The notes: generated by a model not told the origin, from the letters alone. Shown: positions 23,257-31,465, numbered from the stretch's first letter. The stretch is DNA of 36,851 nucleotides from DASZTV01 sp036267875 (GCA_036267875.1 DATAVE010000164.1:1-36851); one strand, 5' to 3'. Translations and numbers: made by a program.

Positions 23257-24146
23257 TGCGCGAAGTCGTCGCTCGACAGACCGAACGCCGCGGGCAGGTG
23301 ATCGACCGCCAACGTGGTCAGAGGCAGATCGACATCGAGATCGGCGCCCAGGCGCAAGCCCAGGCCGAGATCCTTGAAGCCGATCTCGACCGCGTGCTTG
23401 AAGTACGCCCGGAGCCCGTCGTCTTCGGCGAGCGGCGCGGCCGTCTCGCGCACCATGAACGAGGAGACCCCGCCGAACAGCGAGTCGGTGTGCCGGACGA
23501 CGGCGGCGAGCTGCAGCAGGTCGACGCCGGAGGCGTCGGCGAGCCGGAGCACCTCGCCCGCGACCGCAAAGTTCGCGTAGGTCAGCACGTTGCGGGCGAT
23601 CTTGGCTTTGGTTCCGGAACCAACCGGTCCGGCGTGGAAGATCAGCTCGCCGAGTCGCTCGAGCAACGGCTGCAGCCTGGCGAAGGCCTCGTCGCTCCCG
23701 CCGACCATCAATGCAAGCCGACCGTCACGCGCGCCTTGCGGTCCGCCGGACACCGCGGCATCCGCGACGTGGATTCCGTGTTCGAGTCCCTGGTCGGCGA
23801 GCTCCTGCGGCGTCTCGATCAGCGTTGTCGAGTGGATGGCGATGACCGAGCCAGCAGACATCGTGGTGAACAGCTCACCGACCACCTGGCGGACCTGATT
23901 GTCGGTGACGACAGCGACCGACACGATGTCGCACTGTCCGCCGACGTCGCCGATGCTGGTCGCGGCGACGGCACCCGCGGTTATCAGCGGGCTCATCGCC
24001 TCGGCGTTCAGGTCGAAGATCGTCAGGCCGCCTGGCCAGTCGGTGAGCCGCGAGGCCATGGCCCCGCCGATATCGCCCACACCGATGAAGCCGACTCTCG
24101 GATGCTGGCGGCCCTGGTCGGATCGTGGGTCCACGCAGACCACCAT
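23253..24146 (-). CDS. NAD(P)-dependent oxidoreductase, 3-hydroxyisobutyrate dehydrogenase family
   Basis: From the ATG at 24146 the protein has 297 residues. An N-terminal Rossmann loop is present (GFIGVGDIGGAMASRL, near residues 19-34), then the substrate motif DAAVSGGPQGARDG. The catalytic lysine is in GSGTKAKIARN, and a C-terminal all-helical domain carries FKDLGLGLRLG. This beta-hydroxyacid dehydrogenase family oxidises 3-hydroxy acids or reduces related semialdehydes and imines; the substrate is unknown. No ribosome site is evident at the ATG. The open frame continues upstream, but there it is antisense to a decayed cyclase, so the true start is somewhat uncertain. Confidence 0.85.
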   Translation of the reverse strand: MVVCVDPRSDQGRQHPRVGFIGVGDIGGAMASRLTDWPGGLTIFDLNAEAMSPLITAGAVAATSIGDVGGQCDIVSVAVVTDNQVRQVVGELFTTMSAGSVIAIHSTTLIETPQELADQGLEHGIHVADAAVSGGPQGARDGRLALMVGGSDEAFARLQPLLERLGELIFHAGPVGSGTKAKIARNVLTYANFAVAGEVLRLADASGVDLLQLAAVVRHTDSLFGGVSSFMVRETAAPLAEDDGLRAYFKHAVEIGFKDLGLGLRLGADLDVDLPLTTLAVDHLPAAFGLSSDDFAQ

Positions 24147-24152
24147 CGCACG

Positions 24153-24541
24153 CGCTGCGGCGCGGTAGCCATCCAGCAGGCAGTCGACCGCCACAACCGG
24201 ACTGGTGGTGAGCCGCTCGGGGTTCGCGTCGGGTTGTCGACCGGCGAGGCGTTCCGCGAGGCCGGTGACTACCACGGAGATGTCTTTGTCGAAGCCGCCC
24301 GCATCTGCGCCATCGCCGATGGCGCTCAGATCCTGGCGACGGACGCGGTGCGCTTCATTGCACGGCGGACCGAACACTGCTTCACCGTGGTCGGCGAACG
24401 GAGCTCAAGGGTCTCCCGGAGCTCGTGACGGTGGTCGAGGTGTGCCACACCGGACGGACTCGGCACAGGAACCGCAGCGAGCGAGAAGGGCGCGCTGCCG
24501 CTCGACTTTTCTGCCATTCCCCGCGCCCATCGCGCGCCTAA
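24153..24541 (+). pseudogene. Decayed class III nucleotide cyclase domain fragment
   Basis: One frame reads AVAIQQAVDRHN, GVRVGLSTGEAFREAGDYHG, DVFVEAARICAIADGAQILA and RTEHCFTVVGE. These are the second half of a class III adenylate/guanylate cyclase catalytic domain (the GEPxxxxGDYxGxxVxxAARxC block). At 24400/24401 the homology jumps frame (one base apparently lost) and continues ELKGLPELVTVVEV, the usual domain end. The first half of the domain, with the metal-binding aspartates, is missing. It is a remnant, lying head to head with the dehydrogenase start. Confidence 0.65.
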
Positions 24542-24585
24542 TGACGCTCGATCAAGGGGAGCGTAGCCACACCCCGATGACGCCC

Positions 24586-25581
24586 TTATTTGTTTGAGGC
24601 CTTCCCCGTGGCGTGTTTGAGGAACGAGGCCGCAGCCTTTTGACCGTTACCGAAAAGCAGCTGCTGCTGATCGGCGCTGATCCCGAAGTCGATAGCGCTG
24701 ATCTTGTCGGTGTCGACGAAGACGGTCCGGGCCGTCACGTTCTCGTCGTCAAGGTGGTAGCGGTCCCACCCGGATACCAGCGTGCGCAAGCATGAAATAG
24801 CCAGCGCGAAGTTGTTGTCAGCGGGGTGATCGACCTGCACCGATGCGGGACGGGCGGAGAGCTTGATGCCCCACGTAGGCCAGCGGGACTTCTTGCCGTC
24901 GGTGCGGTCGAACACCGTGATCGGGAAGTTGCTCAGCATTCCGCCGTCCACCCACGTGGTCTTGCCGGTGGGGGTGCGCACGGTGACGGGGCGGAAGAAG
25001 AACGGGATGCTCATGCTCGCCCGCACGGCGTCCACGACCAGTGCGGCGTCCGGGTCGTGACCGTAGTAGTGGTAGTCCCAGGGCAGGCGTACGAGCGCGC
25101 CGCGACTGATGTCGCTGGTGTGCACTACCAGGCGGTAGCGCTGCTCGGGCGGCAGGCTCGTGTTGGGGTCGTCGTCCTCCGTGATCCGCAGATCCGCGAA
25201 GGTGCGTACGCCGAGGCCATCCAGGACGTTGCCCAGCCACTCCACCAGGTACTCGCCCTTGGCGATGCCCATGCGCAGCAGTAGCTCAGCGATCTCCCCT
25301 GGCGGACCGGTGTGGCGCTCGAGGAAGGTCTCGTCCTGGAACTTCCGGTAGTCGAGGGAGCTCATGATCGTCTCGAGCCCGGACAGCGGCCTGCCCGCTA
25401 CCTGATGCGCAGCGATCAGGCTTGCGACGATCGCCCCGGCGCTGGTGCCCGCCACCCGGGGAAAGACGTACTTGTGTTCGGTCAGGACCATGGCGGCGCC
25501 GACCAGGCCGATGCCTTTGACCCCGCCGCCCTCCAGCACGAGGTCCGCTTTCGGCGCAGTGAGCTGTTCGAGTGCGACCAT
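24586..25581 (-). CDS. Patatin-like phospholipase / acyl hydrolase
   Basis: A 331-residue patatin domain: oxyanion loop GGGVKG (18-23), nucleophile elbow GTSAG with Ser47, and the dyad aspartate in DGG (D212). These enzymes hydrolyse acyl esters of phospholipids or other lipids. No signal peptide is seen, so it is cytoplasmic. The ATG at 25581 has GGGAGG six bases upstream; an extended start at 25623 would run into the MFS stop. It is the last gene of the leftward stress-type run. A weak hairpin (ACGCTC/GAGCGT, 24544-24564) follows its stop. Confidence 0.9.
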   Translation of the reverse strand: MVALEQLTAPKADLVLEGGGVKGIGLVGAAMVLTEHKYVFPRVAGTSAGAIVASLIAAHQVAGRPLSGLETIMSSLDYRKFQDETFLERHTGPPGEIAELLLRMGIAKGEYLVEWLGNVLDGLGVRTFADLRITEDDDPNTSLPPEQRYRLVVHTSDISRGALVRLPWDYHYYGHDPDAALVVDAVRASMSIPFFFRPVTVRTPTGKTTWVDGGMLSNFPITVFDRTDGKKSRWPTWGIKLSARPASVQVDHPADNNFALAISCLRTLVSGWDRYHLDDENVTARTVFVDTDKISAIDFGISADQQQLLFGNGQKAAASFLKHATGKASNK

Positions 25582-25606
25582 CTCGACCTCCCGGCAGGAT
25601 TCGAGC

Positions 25607-27130
25607 CTAGGTGGCCGGCGCACTCGCTATTGCGCTGGCTGGATCACGCTGTGGAGAGCGGCTGGATGGCTTTCGGACAAGGGTCAGCGGATCGGCGACG
25701 TCTTCCAGGGCAGTGCGTTCGGCCTTGATTCCGAAGATCGCCGCAACGACTCCACCGACCGCCATGACCCCGGCTCCCAGAAAGTAGCCGAGCATCAGCT
25801 CGTGCGGCTTCTTTGACGCGACGAACCCGCCGTACACGGCAGGTCCCAGCGCACCGAAGCCCTGGGCGATCGCGAAGAAGACCGCGATCGCCTGCGCCCG
25901 CAGCTCGATCGGGAAGATCTCGCTGACGGTGAGGTACGCCGCGGACGCACCGGCCGAGGCGAAGAAGAACACCGCTGTCCAGCACAGCGTCTGCGTCCCC
26001 GCAGACAGCAGGCCATGATCGAACGCAACAGCAGAGCCGGCGAGCAGCACCGCGGCGATCAGGTACGTCGCAGAGATCATCACTCGACGCCCGACGATGT
26101 CGAAGAGCGGCCCGAGCAGCAACGCGCCCGTCAGATTGCCAGCCGCGAAGGCCAGGTAGTAGTACGCCGTGTGCCCGCTCGGCACGTGGAAGAAGGTCGT
26201 CAGGACCTGCGCGTAGGTGAAGAAGATGGCGTTGTAGAGAAAGGACTGAGTGATCATCAGGGTCGCGCCGAGCAGGGATCGCTTGGGGTACTGCGCGATG
26301 AGCACTTTGGTCACGCCCCACAGCGACGGTCTCGACCGGGATGGATCGATCTCGACCGCCTTGTCATCGTCGACATCGGGGAGGTCGTGGCCGTTGGAGC
26401 GGACCCAGTCCTCGATCTCCTTGACGTTGCGTTCAGCCTCTTCGGCGCGGCCGTGAGTGATCAGCCAGCGCGGGCTCTCCGGCAGCGTCCGGCGTACGAA
26501 CCACACGACGGCGCCGAGCGCTGGGCCGATCAGCAGCGTGATCCGCCAGCCGAGGTTGTCGCTGACGTGCGAAGGATCGAGCAGGTAGACACCGGCCAGT
26601 GCAGCGATCGCCGCGCCGCTCCAGTACGTGCCGTTCACCGCGATGTCGACTCTGCCGCGATGCTTCGACGGGATCAGCTCATCGATCGCCGAGTTGATGG
26701 CGGCGTACTCGCCGCCGATCCCCATGCCGGCGATCACCCGGCAGGCGTCCAACCAGTAGATGTTCATCGAGAACGCCGCGATCCCGTTCGCGACCAGGTA
26801 CAGACCGAGGGTGTAGACGAAGAGGTTCTTGCGTCCGAAGCGGTCGGAGAGCCGGCCGAACAACAGCGCGCCGATCACCTCGCCGCCGAGGTACCAGCTC
26901 GCCACGTCGGAGGCCTCGCGTGAGGACAGGGCCAACGAGGCCTTGCTCTGCAGGTTGGTCGTGAAGTTGCTGGCGAACGTGATCTCCAGGCCGTCGAGGA
27001 TCCAGGCCACCCCGAGGGCGGTCACCAGTCGGGTGTGAAAGCGCGACCAGGGAAGCCGGTCCAACCGCGCAGGGATCAGGGTCGTGATCGTCTCGGTCTG
27101 CTCCACGACTCGCGCTGTACCCAAGATCAC
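25607..27130 (-). CDS. MFS transporter, metabolite:H+ symporter type (12 TM)
   Basis: This 507-residue major-facilitator protein has 12 predicted helices. Motif A is GRLSDRFGRKNLF after helix 2, and the helix 4-5 signature is RVIAGMGIGGEYAAINSAIDELIPSKHRGR. The second-half motif A copy is LFDIVGRRVM, and PESPRWL follows helix 6. The pattern is that of sugar/organic-acid symporters (SP/MHS-like). The GTG at 27130 is 22 bases after DUF421. Substrate unknown. It lies between DUF421 and the patatin in the same direction. Confidence 0.88.
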   Translation of the reverse strand: MILGTARVVEQTETITTLIPARLDRLPWSRFHTRLVTALGVAWILDGLEITFASNFTTNLQSKASLALSSREASDVASWYLGGEVIGALLFGRLSDRFGRKNLFVYTLGLYLVANGIAAFSMNIYWLDACRVIAGMGIGGEYAAINSAIDELIPSKHRGRVDIAVNGTYWSGAAIAALAGVYLLDPSHVSDNLGWRITLLIGPALGAVVWFVRRTLPESPRWLITHGRAEEAERNVKEIEDWVRSNGHDLPDVDDDKAVEIDPSRSRPSLWGVTKVLIAQYPKRSLLGATLMITQSFLYNAIFFTYAQVLTTFFHVPSGHTAYYYLAFAAGNLTGALLLGPLFDIVGRRVMISATYLIAAVLLAGSAVAFDHGLLSAGTQTLCWTAVFFFASAGASAAYLTVSEIFPIELRAQAIAVFFAIAQGFGALGPAVYGGFVASKKPHELMLGYFLGAGVMAVGGVVAAIFGIKAERTALEDVADPLTLVRKPSSRSPQRDPASAIASAPAT

Positions 27131-27152
27131 GACTCAATCCACCTAGTCGGCG

Positions 27153-27623
27153 CTAGCCGGCGCGATCTTCGGACTGCTCCAGCGACTTCTGCTCGATGAA
27201 GCTGATCCGGCCGTTCGCCTCGAGGATCGCCCAGCGGACATCAGCGAAGGACATGATCTGTTGCAGCCGCATCTCCTCGGAGACGTCGTCGGGCGTCAGT
27301 CGGTGCCGGCGCAGGTTCTCGCTGACCAGCTTGCCGTCATCGATCAGCACCACCGGGCGACCTTCAAGAATGAATCGCACCTTGCGAGAGCGGTAGCCGA
27401 GGTAGGCGCTGGCAACCTGCAGGACTGCGAAGGTGGAGATGACGATCATCGCGCCGGTCACCGAGTAGTCGTCCTGCGTGAGGCCCTGCTGGATCGCGTC
27501 GCCCATCACGATGAGGAGCACGAGGTCGACCGCCGTGAGCGACGACAGCTCGCGACGTCCGACGGCGCGCATCACGAAGATGATGAAGAAATAGAGGACG
27601 ATCGTCCGGATCGCGATGTCCAT
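27153..27623 (-). CDS. DUF421 (YetF-like) membrane protein
   Basis: The 156-residue protein has three N-terminal membrane helices (about residues 5-20, 30-45 and 55-75) and the DUF421 core: MRAVGRRELSSLTAVDLVLL, then GDAIQQGL, RFILEGRPVVLIDDGKL and the RRHRLTPDDVSEEMR helix. In YetF-type proteins the soluble domain is exposed to the cytoplasm. The family is common in spore-formers and stress loci; the molecular function is not established. It sits 13 bases after the upstream gene. Confidence 0.92.
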   Translation of the reverse strand: MDIAIRTIVLYFFIIFVMRAVGRRELSSLTAVDLVLLIVMGDAIQQGLTQDDYSVTGAMIVISTFAVLQVASAYLGYRSRKVRFILEGRPVVLIDDGKLVSENLRRHRLTPDDVSEEMRLQQIMSFADVRWAILEANGRISFIEQKSLEQSEDRAG

Positions 27624-27636
27624 CAGTGCTCCGTCC

Positions 27637-28152
27637 TCAAGGCACGATTGTCATGGTCCGGTGAAGGGTCACGATGGCGACGCCGTCGCTGACGAGGGTG
27701 ATGGCCTGTGCTCGGCGACTCAGGCTCGTCGGATTGACCTGATAGGCCAGGTACTGCACGTACGGCGAGCCGGGCTGCAGCGTCCCGATGCTCAAGACCA
27801 ATGAGCCATCCGGACCACTTGTCTCGCTCGGTGCGGCTGGCTCTTCAGTATTGAGCGTCAACCCGTCGATCCACCCGCGGCTGAGGATGAGCTGTGCCTT
27901 CGGGAGCACCGCGCTGACCGACAACGTGATCTTTGCCTGAAAGAGCAGACCGGGGCGCACGGTCGCGGGTGCGCGAACATCTATCCGGGCGAGTGGACCA
28001 GTTGCGTGCACGGTCGTCGCGCGCTGCCCGAACACATTGCAGAGCGCGGCAATCATTACGGCTGCGAGAACGCACATCGCGACGCGACGTGCCCAAAGGC
28101 CGGCACGACCTGACGAGCGTCCTGCCAGGATCGGCTCTACGGCGTCGGGCAT
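27637..28152 (-). CDS. Single-pass membrane-anchored protein, unknown
   Basis: From the ATG at 28152 the protein has 171 residues. It has a short basic cytoplasmic head, one membrane helix (AMCVLAAVMIAALCNVF, about 26-42) and an outside beta-rich domain (ARIDVRAPATVRPGLLFQAK, ending in VAIVTLHRTMTIVP) with no cysteine pairs. Similar proteins accompany DUF421 genes, but I know no function. The in-frame opening extends to 28248, overlapping the previous gene, so the start could be further upstream; the ATG at 28152 has only a distant purine-rich site. Confidence 0.72.
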   Translation of the reverse strand: MPDAVEPILAGRSSGRAGLWARRVAMCVLAAVMIAALCNVFGQRATTVHATGPLARIDVRAPATVRPGLLFQAKITLSVSAVLPKAQLILSRGWIDGLTLNTEEPAAPSETSGPDGSLVLSIGTLQPGSPYVQYLAYQVNPTSLSRRAQAITLVSDGVAIVTLHRTMTIVP

Positions 28153-28195
28153 GGTGGCGACACGGTTCCCTTCATGGGCACCGACCAAACGATCT

Positions 28196-28486
28196 TCAGG
28201 CCGCAGCCACGGGAGCTGCGTGGGTTTGGGGATCGGTACGGGCGGCATCGGGGAGCAAGCCGGTCGTCAACATCAGGCGATGTCGGACCATCAGCTCACC
28301 GACATCCAAGGCGTCAGATTCCTCGAGGTTGAAGCGCCGGGTCACCCGCTGCGCCTCGACCAGGCTGCGCAGCACCTGTTCGCTCTCGAGCGTTGGGAAG
28401 TCGCGGCGGAGATGCTCAGCCAGTGTCTGCCAGTCACTGTGTTGGAGGCAGCAGCGCGGGAGCCGTTTGATTGCGTCGGTGGTCAT
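28196..28486 (-). CDS. Small three-helix-bundle (DUF3562-like) protein
   Basis: The 96-residue helical protein has the pattern LAEHLRRDFPTLESEQVLRS followed by DALDVGELMVRHRLML. This resembles the three-helix-bundle dimerisation proteins that often accompany actinobacterial stress genes. The ATG at 28486 lies one base after the hemerythrin stop, so the two are translated together. The C-terminus is Ala-rich. Function unknown; the family call is moderate. Confidence 0.65.
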   Translation of the reverse strand: MTTDAIKRLPRCCLQHSDWQTLAEHLRRDFPTLESEQVLRSLVEAQRVTRRFNLEESDALDVGELMVRHRLMLTTGLLPDAARTDPQTHAAPVAAA

Positions 28487-28487
28487 G

Positions 28488-29054
28488 TCAGTGACCTGCC
28501 GAGCTCAGCGTGTCGCGGACCTTGCTCACAGCGGCGGTGATCGGACTTGCGACGGCACTCACAACCACAGCAGGCATGCTGGGCAGTGGAGGCATCGTCG
28601 GGGGTTGCGTCCGTTGCAGTACCTTCCCCATCGCGACAAGCGCGTCGCCGTCACGGTGCGCGCGGACGAGCGGAAACTCGTAGGCCTCCTCGCGTTCCGC
28701 GTGATCGATCAGATGCTGTGCGAACCTGTCGAATGCACTGGCGAACTCGCTCGCCTGGGAGTCGAGGCTGGCGAGCTCAGCAAGCTGCTGCCGAACAGCT
28801 ATTTCCTCCGCAGTGCGCGCATCGGCGACGACGACACCTCCTGGCACGGTCAGTCGCGTTACCGGTCTGAGTAGCAGGTCTTCTGCGGCTTCATGCGTGC
28901 TGAGCAACTCACGCAGCTGCATGAACGCTTCGCGACGTGCGTCTCTGGGCGCCTTGCTGACGGCCTTGACCAGCTCGCGGATTCGTCGATGCTGATCGCA
29001 GAGGACATCGACTCCGTCTGGTGCCGATCCCGACAAATAATGGGACATCGCCAT
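28488..29054 (-). CDS. Hemerythrin-domain protein
   Basis: The 188-residue protein has a four-helix hemerythrin cation-binding domain. Candidate diiron ligands are H22 (CDQHRRI), H54 and E58 (STHEAAEDL), and H114, H118 and E122 (FAQHLIDHAEREE). About 55 residues of proline- and valine-rich tail follow. Such proteins bind oxygen, NO or iron and are often stress-induced. The ATG at 29054 has CAGGAG eight bases upstream. It heads a leftward run of genes and is preceded by a SigF-like promoter and a 24-base palindrome. Confidence 0.9.
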   Translation of the reverse strand: MAMSHYLSGSAPDGVDVLCDQHRRIRELVKAVSKAPRDARREAFMQLRELLSTHEAAEDLLLRPVTRLTVPGGVVVADARTAEEIAVRQQLAELASLDSQASEFASAFDRFAQHLIDHAEREEAYEFPLVRAHRDGDALVAMGKVLQRTQPPTMPPLPSMPAVVVSAVASPITAAVSKVRDTLSSAGH

Positions 29055-29087
29055 TGGCTTGACTCCTGAGTCCGGGAGTTTGCCTCA

Positions 29088-29111
29088 CCATGACCAACAT
29101 GTTGTTCATGG
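29088..29111. promoter_or_regulatory. 24-base near-perfect palindrome upstream of hemerythrin gene
   Basis: CCATGACCAACA (29088-29099) is followed directly by TGTTGTTCATGG (29100-29111); 11 of 12 positions are complementary. It lies between the stress-type promoter and the start codon. The absence of a loop makes a DNA-binding site for a symmetric regulator more likely than an RNA hairpin. Confidence 0.6.
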
Positions 29112-29156
29112 CGGGCTTTGCTGGGACTCGCTGCTGAGTCACCCGACAAAGTGCTT

Positions 29157-29182
29157 TTACCCGGCCGATTGTTCTCGAAAAC
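29157..29182 (-). promoter_or_regulatory. SigF/SigB-like stress promoter for the hemerythrin operon
   Basis: On the minus strand GTTT (complement of 29179-29182), a 16-base spacer and GGGTAA (complement of 29157-29162) match the GTTT-N15/16-GGGTAT pattern of SigF/SigB-group sigma factors. Transcription would start near 29150 and give a leader of about 95 bases. Confidence 0.55.
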
Positions 29183-29230
29183 GGCGAGCGAGCCGAAAAA
29201 TGATCAACGCATACGACGAGCGAGGACAGG

Positions 29231-29743
29231 TCAGTGAGTCGCCGCATTGGCAGCGGCGTAGCCGAACTGCAGTAGATCGGCGCCTGCGCGGACCGCGAAG
29301 ATGCTGCTGACGTAGCGGGTCAGTCGCGGTGCGACCGCGAGGCCGGTGACCAGGCCGGTAGCAACCCATTGGTCCATGCAGAACGGACAAGTGATGAGCT
29401 CGCCGACTGCCTTGCGTACGCCGGTTCCCGCCACTTCCTCCTTGACCTCGCCTGGCGCGGCCGCTCCCTCAAAATGTGCGAAGGGAGCGCGCAACGGACT
29501 GGTCACGGTGTCTCGGCTCAAGGTGCGGCTCAGCTTGTGAGCCGCGAGAGTGATCAGTGCGAGGTCCAGCACCTGGACCCGCCGCGGAAGTCGGTCCGCC
29601 CGCTTCATTGCCAGCGCGGCTGCGCTGACCCCGGCGGCGTAGACGGCCATGACACCGGAGTAGCCGCGAAGCTCTGATGCGGGCCGACCGTAATGCTCGG
29701 CTACCGCCTGGGTGTCGGGCAGCAGCGTGTCAGCGCTCGTCAT
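29231..29743 (-). CDS. DUF1360 membrane protein
   Basis: A 170-residue protein of the DUF1360 family. Two or three hydrophobic helices surround the hallmark ITCPFCMDQWVA (C119 and C122) and a preceding AHKLSRTLSRD. The cysteine pair is conserved in this family, which is found in spore-forming and desiccation-tolerant bacteria. Its function is unknown. The ATG at 29743 overlaps the DUF5709 stop (ATGA). It is the last gene of the DUF7218-LLM-DUF5709-DUF1360 run. Confidence 0.88.
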   Translation of the reverse strand: MTSADTLLPDTQAVAEHYGRPASELRGYSGVMAVYAAGVSAAALAMKRADRLPRRVQVLDLALITLAAHKLSRTLSRDTVTSPLRAPFAHFEGAAAPGEVKEEVAGTGVRKAVGELITCPFCMDQWVATGLVTGLAVAPRLTRYVSSIFAVRAGADLLQFGYAAANAATH

Positions 29744-30156
29744 GCATTGTCCGTTTCATGCATAGCGCGTTCCTCGGGGGCGAAGCCGCCGCCGTCGGCC
29801 CCGACCTCGACAGCCCAGGCATCTTGCTCCTTGCCGGTGTCGGCCTCACGGGCTTCGGCGAACCGGCCGATGCGCTCATCGCGATCCTCGGGATACGGCG
29901 CATCGACCCCATCACCACGAAGAGCTGAAGCCTCGGGCTCCTCGCGCGCAAGTCGCCCGTCCAGCGGCTCTCCGGTTCGCATCTCCTCGGCGGTGATGCC
30001 GAAGTCGACGCTCGCGACCGGATGCTCGCCGGGAGGGGCGAGGTCCTCCTGCGCGTCGCCGGTGATCACCTTCGACGGCAGGGCGTCCGAGATGTCGGGC
30101 ATGCCCTCGTCCTCCAGCGGAGAGCCGGGATCGGGCTCGTTCGTTGATGACGTCAC
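29740..30156 (-). CDS. DUF5709-like acidic hydrophilic protein
   Basis: The 138-residue protein is very acidic, with almost no hydrophobic core: EDEGMPDISDALPSKVITG, GEHPVASVDFGITAEEM, then GEPLDGRLAREEPE. This matches the DUF5709 pattern of actinobacteria. It is probably intrinsically disordered and cytoplasmic. Such proteins cluster with stress genes but have no assigned role. It is coupled to DUF1360 by ATGA and starts 37 bases after the oxidoreductase stop. Confidence 0.78.
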   Translation of the reverse strand: MTSSTNEPDPGSPLEDEGMPDISDALPSKVITGDAQEDLAPPGEHPVASVDFGITAEEMRTGEPLDGRLAREEPEASALRGDGVDAPYPEDRDERIGRFAEAREADTGKEQDAWAVEVGADGGGFAPEERAMHETDNA

Positions 30157-30193
30157 GGCTTCTCCTTCGATGTCGAATCGCCTGCTTCAGAGG

Positions 30194-31144
30194 TCAGCGC
30201 AGGCGGGGGAGTACCTCGTCGGCGAGAAAGCGGATGCCGCCTTCCTGGTCGGGCCCCATCTGCGAGATGTAGACCTCGTCGAAGCCGGCGTCGACGTACT
30301 TCTTGATTGCCTCCGCAGCTTGTTCTGGATCGGGGCCACACGGCACGGACTCCGCCGTCTGCTCTGGCGAGCCCGCTTCACCGAGCTGCTCGAACTCGAC
30401 CCAAGACGGCAGCTCCTGCGCGCTTTGTCCGCCGACCGCCTCGAATCCCCAGAGGCGGTACGCCGTCTTGGCGGCATCGTCGGCTGACTCCGCCCAGCAA
30501 ATCTTCATGCCCCCGTGGGTGACGCCTCGGCCGCCGGCGCTGCGATAGCGGTTGAGCAGCTCCGCATCTGGCTGCACGGTCATCCAGCCGTCGCCGATCT
30601 TCGCTGCGAGCTCTGTCGCGGCTGGACCGAAACCAGAGACCAACACCGGGGGCGGGTTCTCAGGCAGCGAGAAGATCCGCGCTGCATCGACGGCGTAGTG
30701 CTCGCCGCGATGCGTCACGGTCTCGCCGGTCCACAACTCACGGATGATGCCGATCGCCTCTTCCAGCCGTTGCAGCCGGATCGGGGCAGGTGGCCAAGGG
30801 CCACCCAGGATGTGCTCGTTGAGTCGCTCGCCCGACCCCACCCCGAAGGCGAACCGGTCCGGCGCGAGTGAGGCCAGAGTCGCCGTCGCCTGCGCGATCA
30901 CGGCCGGATGGATCCGATCGGTAGGACAAGTCACAGCCGTAGTCATTCGCAGCTTGGTCGTCGCGGCGATCGCTCCGAGCACCGACCACACGAAGCCGCT
31001 TTCGCCTTGCTCGCGGGTCCACGGGTGGTAGTGGTCGGAGACCCAGATCCGGTCGAAGCCCGCGCGTTCGGCGGCCTGTGCCGCGCTGAGCAACTCGGCT
31101 GGACTGAGCTCTTCAGAGGAGAGGAAGTATCCGAACTCGGTCAT
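30194..31144 (-). CDS. F420-dependent LLM oxidoreductase, FGD-like (TIGR03557 type)
   Basis: The 316-residue luciferase-like TIM barrel resembles F420-dependent glucose-6-phosphate dehydrogenase. The active-site stretch SDHYHPWTREQG contains the His/Trp pair, and GVGSGERLNEH contains the Glu that acts as proton donor in FGD1. TCPTDRIHPAVIAQA and VSGFGPAATELAAKIGDGWM mark the F420-binding side. The sugar-phosphate site is not evidently conserved, so the substrate is open. It reduces or oxidises using F420. The start ATG lacks a clear ribosome site. Its neighbours are small stress proteins rather than metabolic genes. Confidence 0.9.
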   Translation of the reverse strand: MTEFGYFLSSEELSPAELLSAAQAAERAGFDRIWVSDHYHPWTREQGESGFVWSVLGAIAATTKLRMTTAVTCPTDRIHPAVIAQATATLASLAPDRFAFGVGSGERLNEHILGGPWPPAPIRLQRLEEAIGIIRELWTGETVTHRGEHYAVDAARIFSLPENPPPVLVSGFGPAATELAAKIGDGWMTVQPDAELLNRYRSAGGRGVTHGGMKICWAESADDAAKTAYRLWGFEAVGGQSAQELPSWVEFEQLGEAGSPEQTAESVPCGPDPEQAAEAIKKYVDAGFDEVYISQMGPDQEGGIRFLADEVLPRLR

Positions 31145-31179
31145 GGCATTCGCCTACCCGTCATCGACGTGAGCACGCC

Positions 31180-31413
31180 TCAGGACTTGCGGGCCGTCGC
31201 GCGGCCGCCCTTGCGGCCTGCCTCTTTCTTCTGCGCCGTGCTGCCACCTTGCGAGGAGTTCGACCGGCGGGTGCCTGAGCCGCTCGCCTTGCCACCGCGA
31301 CTCGATGCGCCCTCGGAGTTGGAGATTCGTGCCGCACGTTCCTTGGACATTCCCTTGTCCTTGAGTGCTTCGTACTGCTTCTCGTTCTTCACATTTGCGC
31401 GGGTTCCCGGCAT
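31180..31413 (-). CDS. DUF7218-like small basic protein
   Basis: A 77-residue, very basic Ser/Gly/Lys/Arg-rich protein: NEKQYEALKDKGMSKERAAR, then ISNSEGASSRGGK, ending GRKGGRATARKS. The first half is a short helix pair conserved across actinobacteria; the tail resembles nucleic-acid-binding tails. A very strong ribosome site AGGAGGT precedes the ATG, suggesting high expression. It heads the run into the FGD-like gene. Function unknown. Confidence 0.85.
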   Translation of the reverse strand: MPGTRANVKNEKQYEALKDKGMSKERAARISNSEGASSRGGKASGSGTRRSNSSQGGSTAQKKEAGRKGGRATARKS

Positions 31414-31465
31414 GTTGCACCTCCTGTCGCGGTTGTTCCCGGCGCTGTCCTCGGCATGCCACCGG

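Noticed and set aside
29163..29200. CGGC-tcgctc-GCCG followed by TTTT as a terminator after DUF1360
   Set aside because: The stem is only four base pairs and the T run is better explained as part of the GTTT -35 element.
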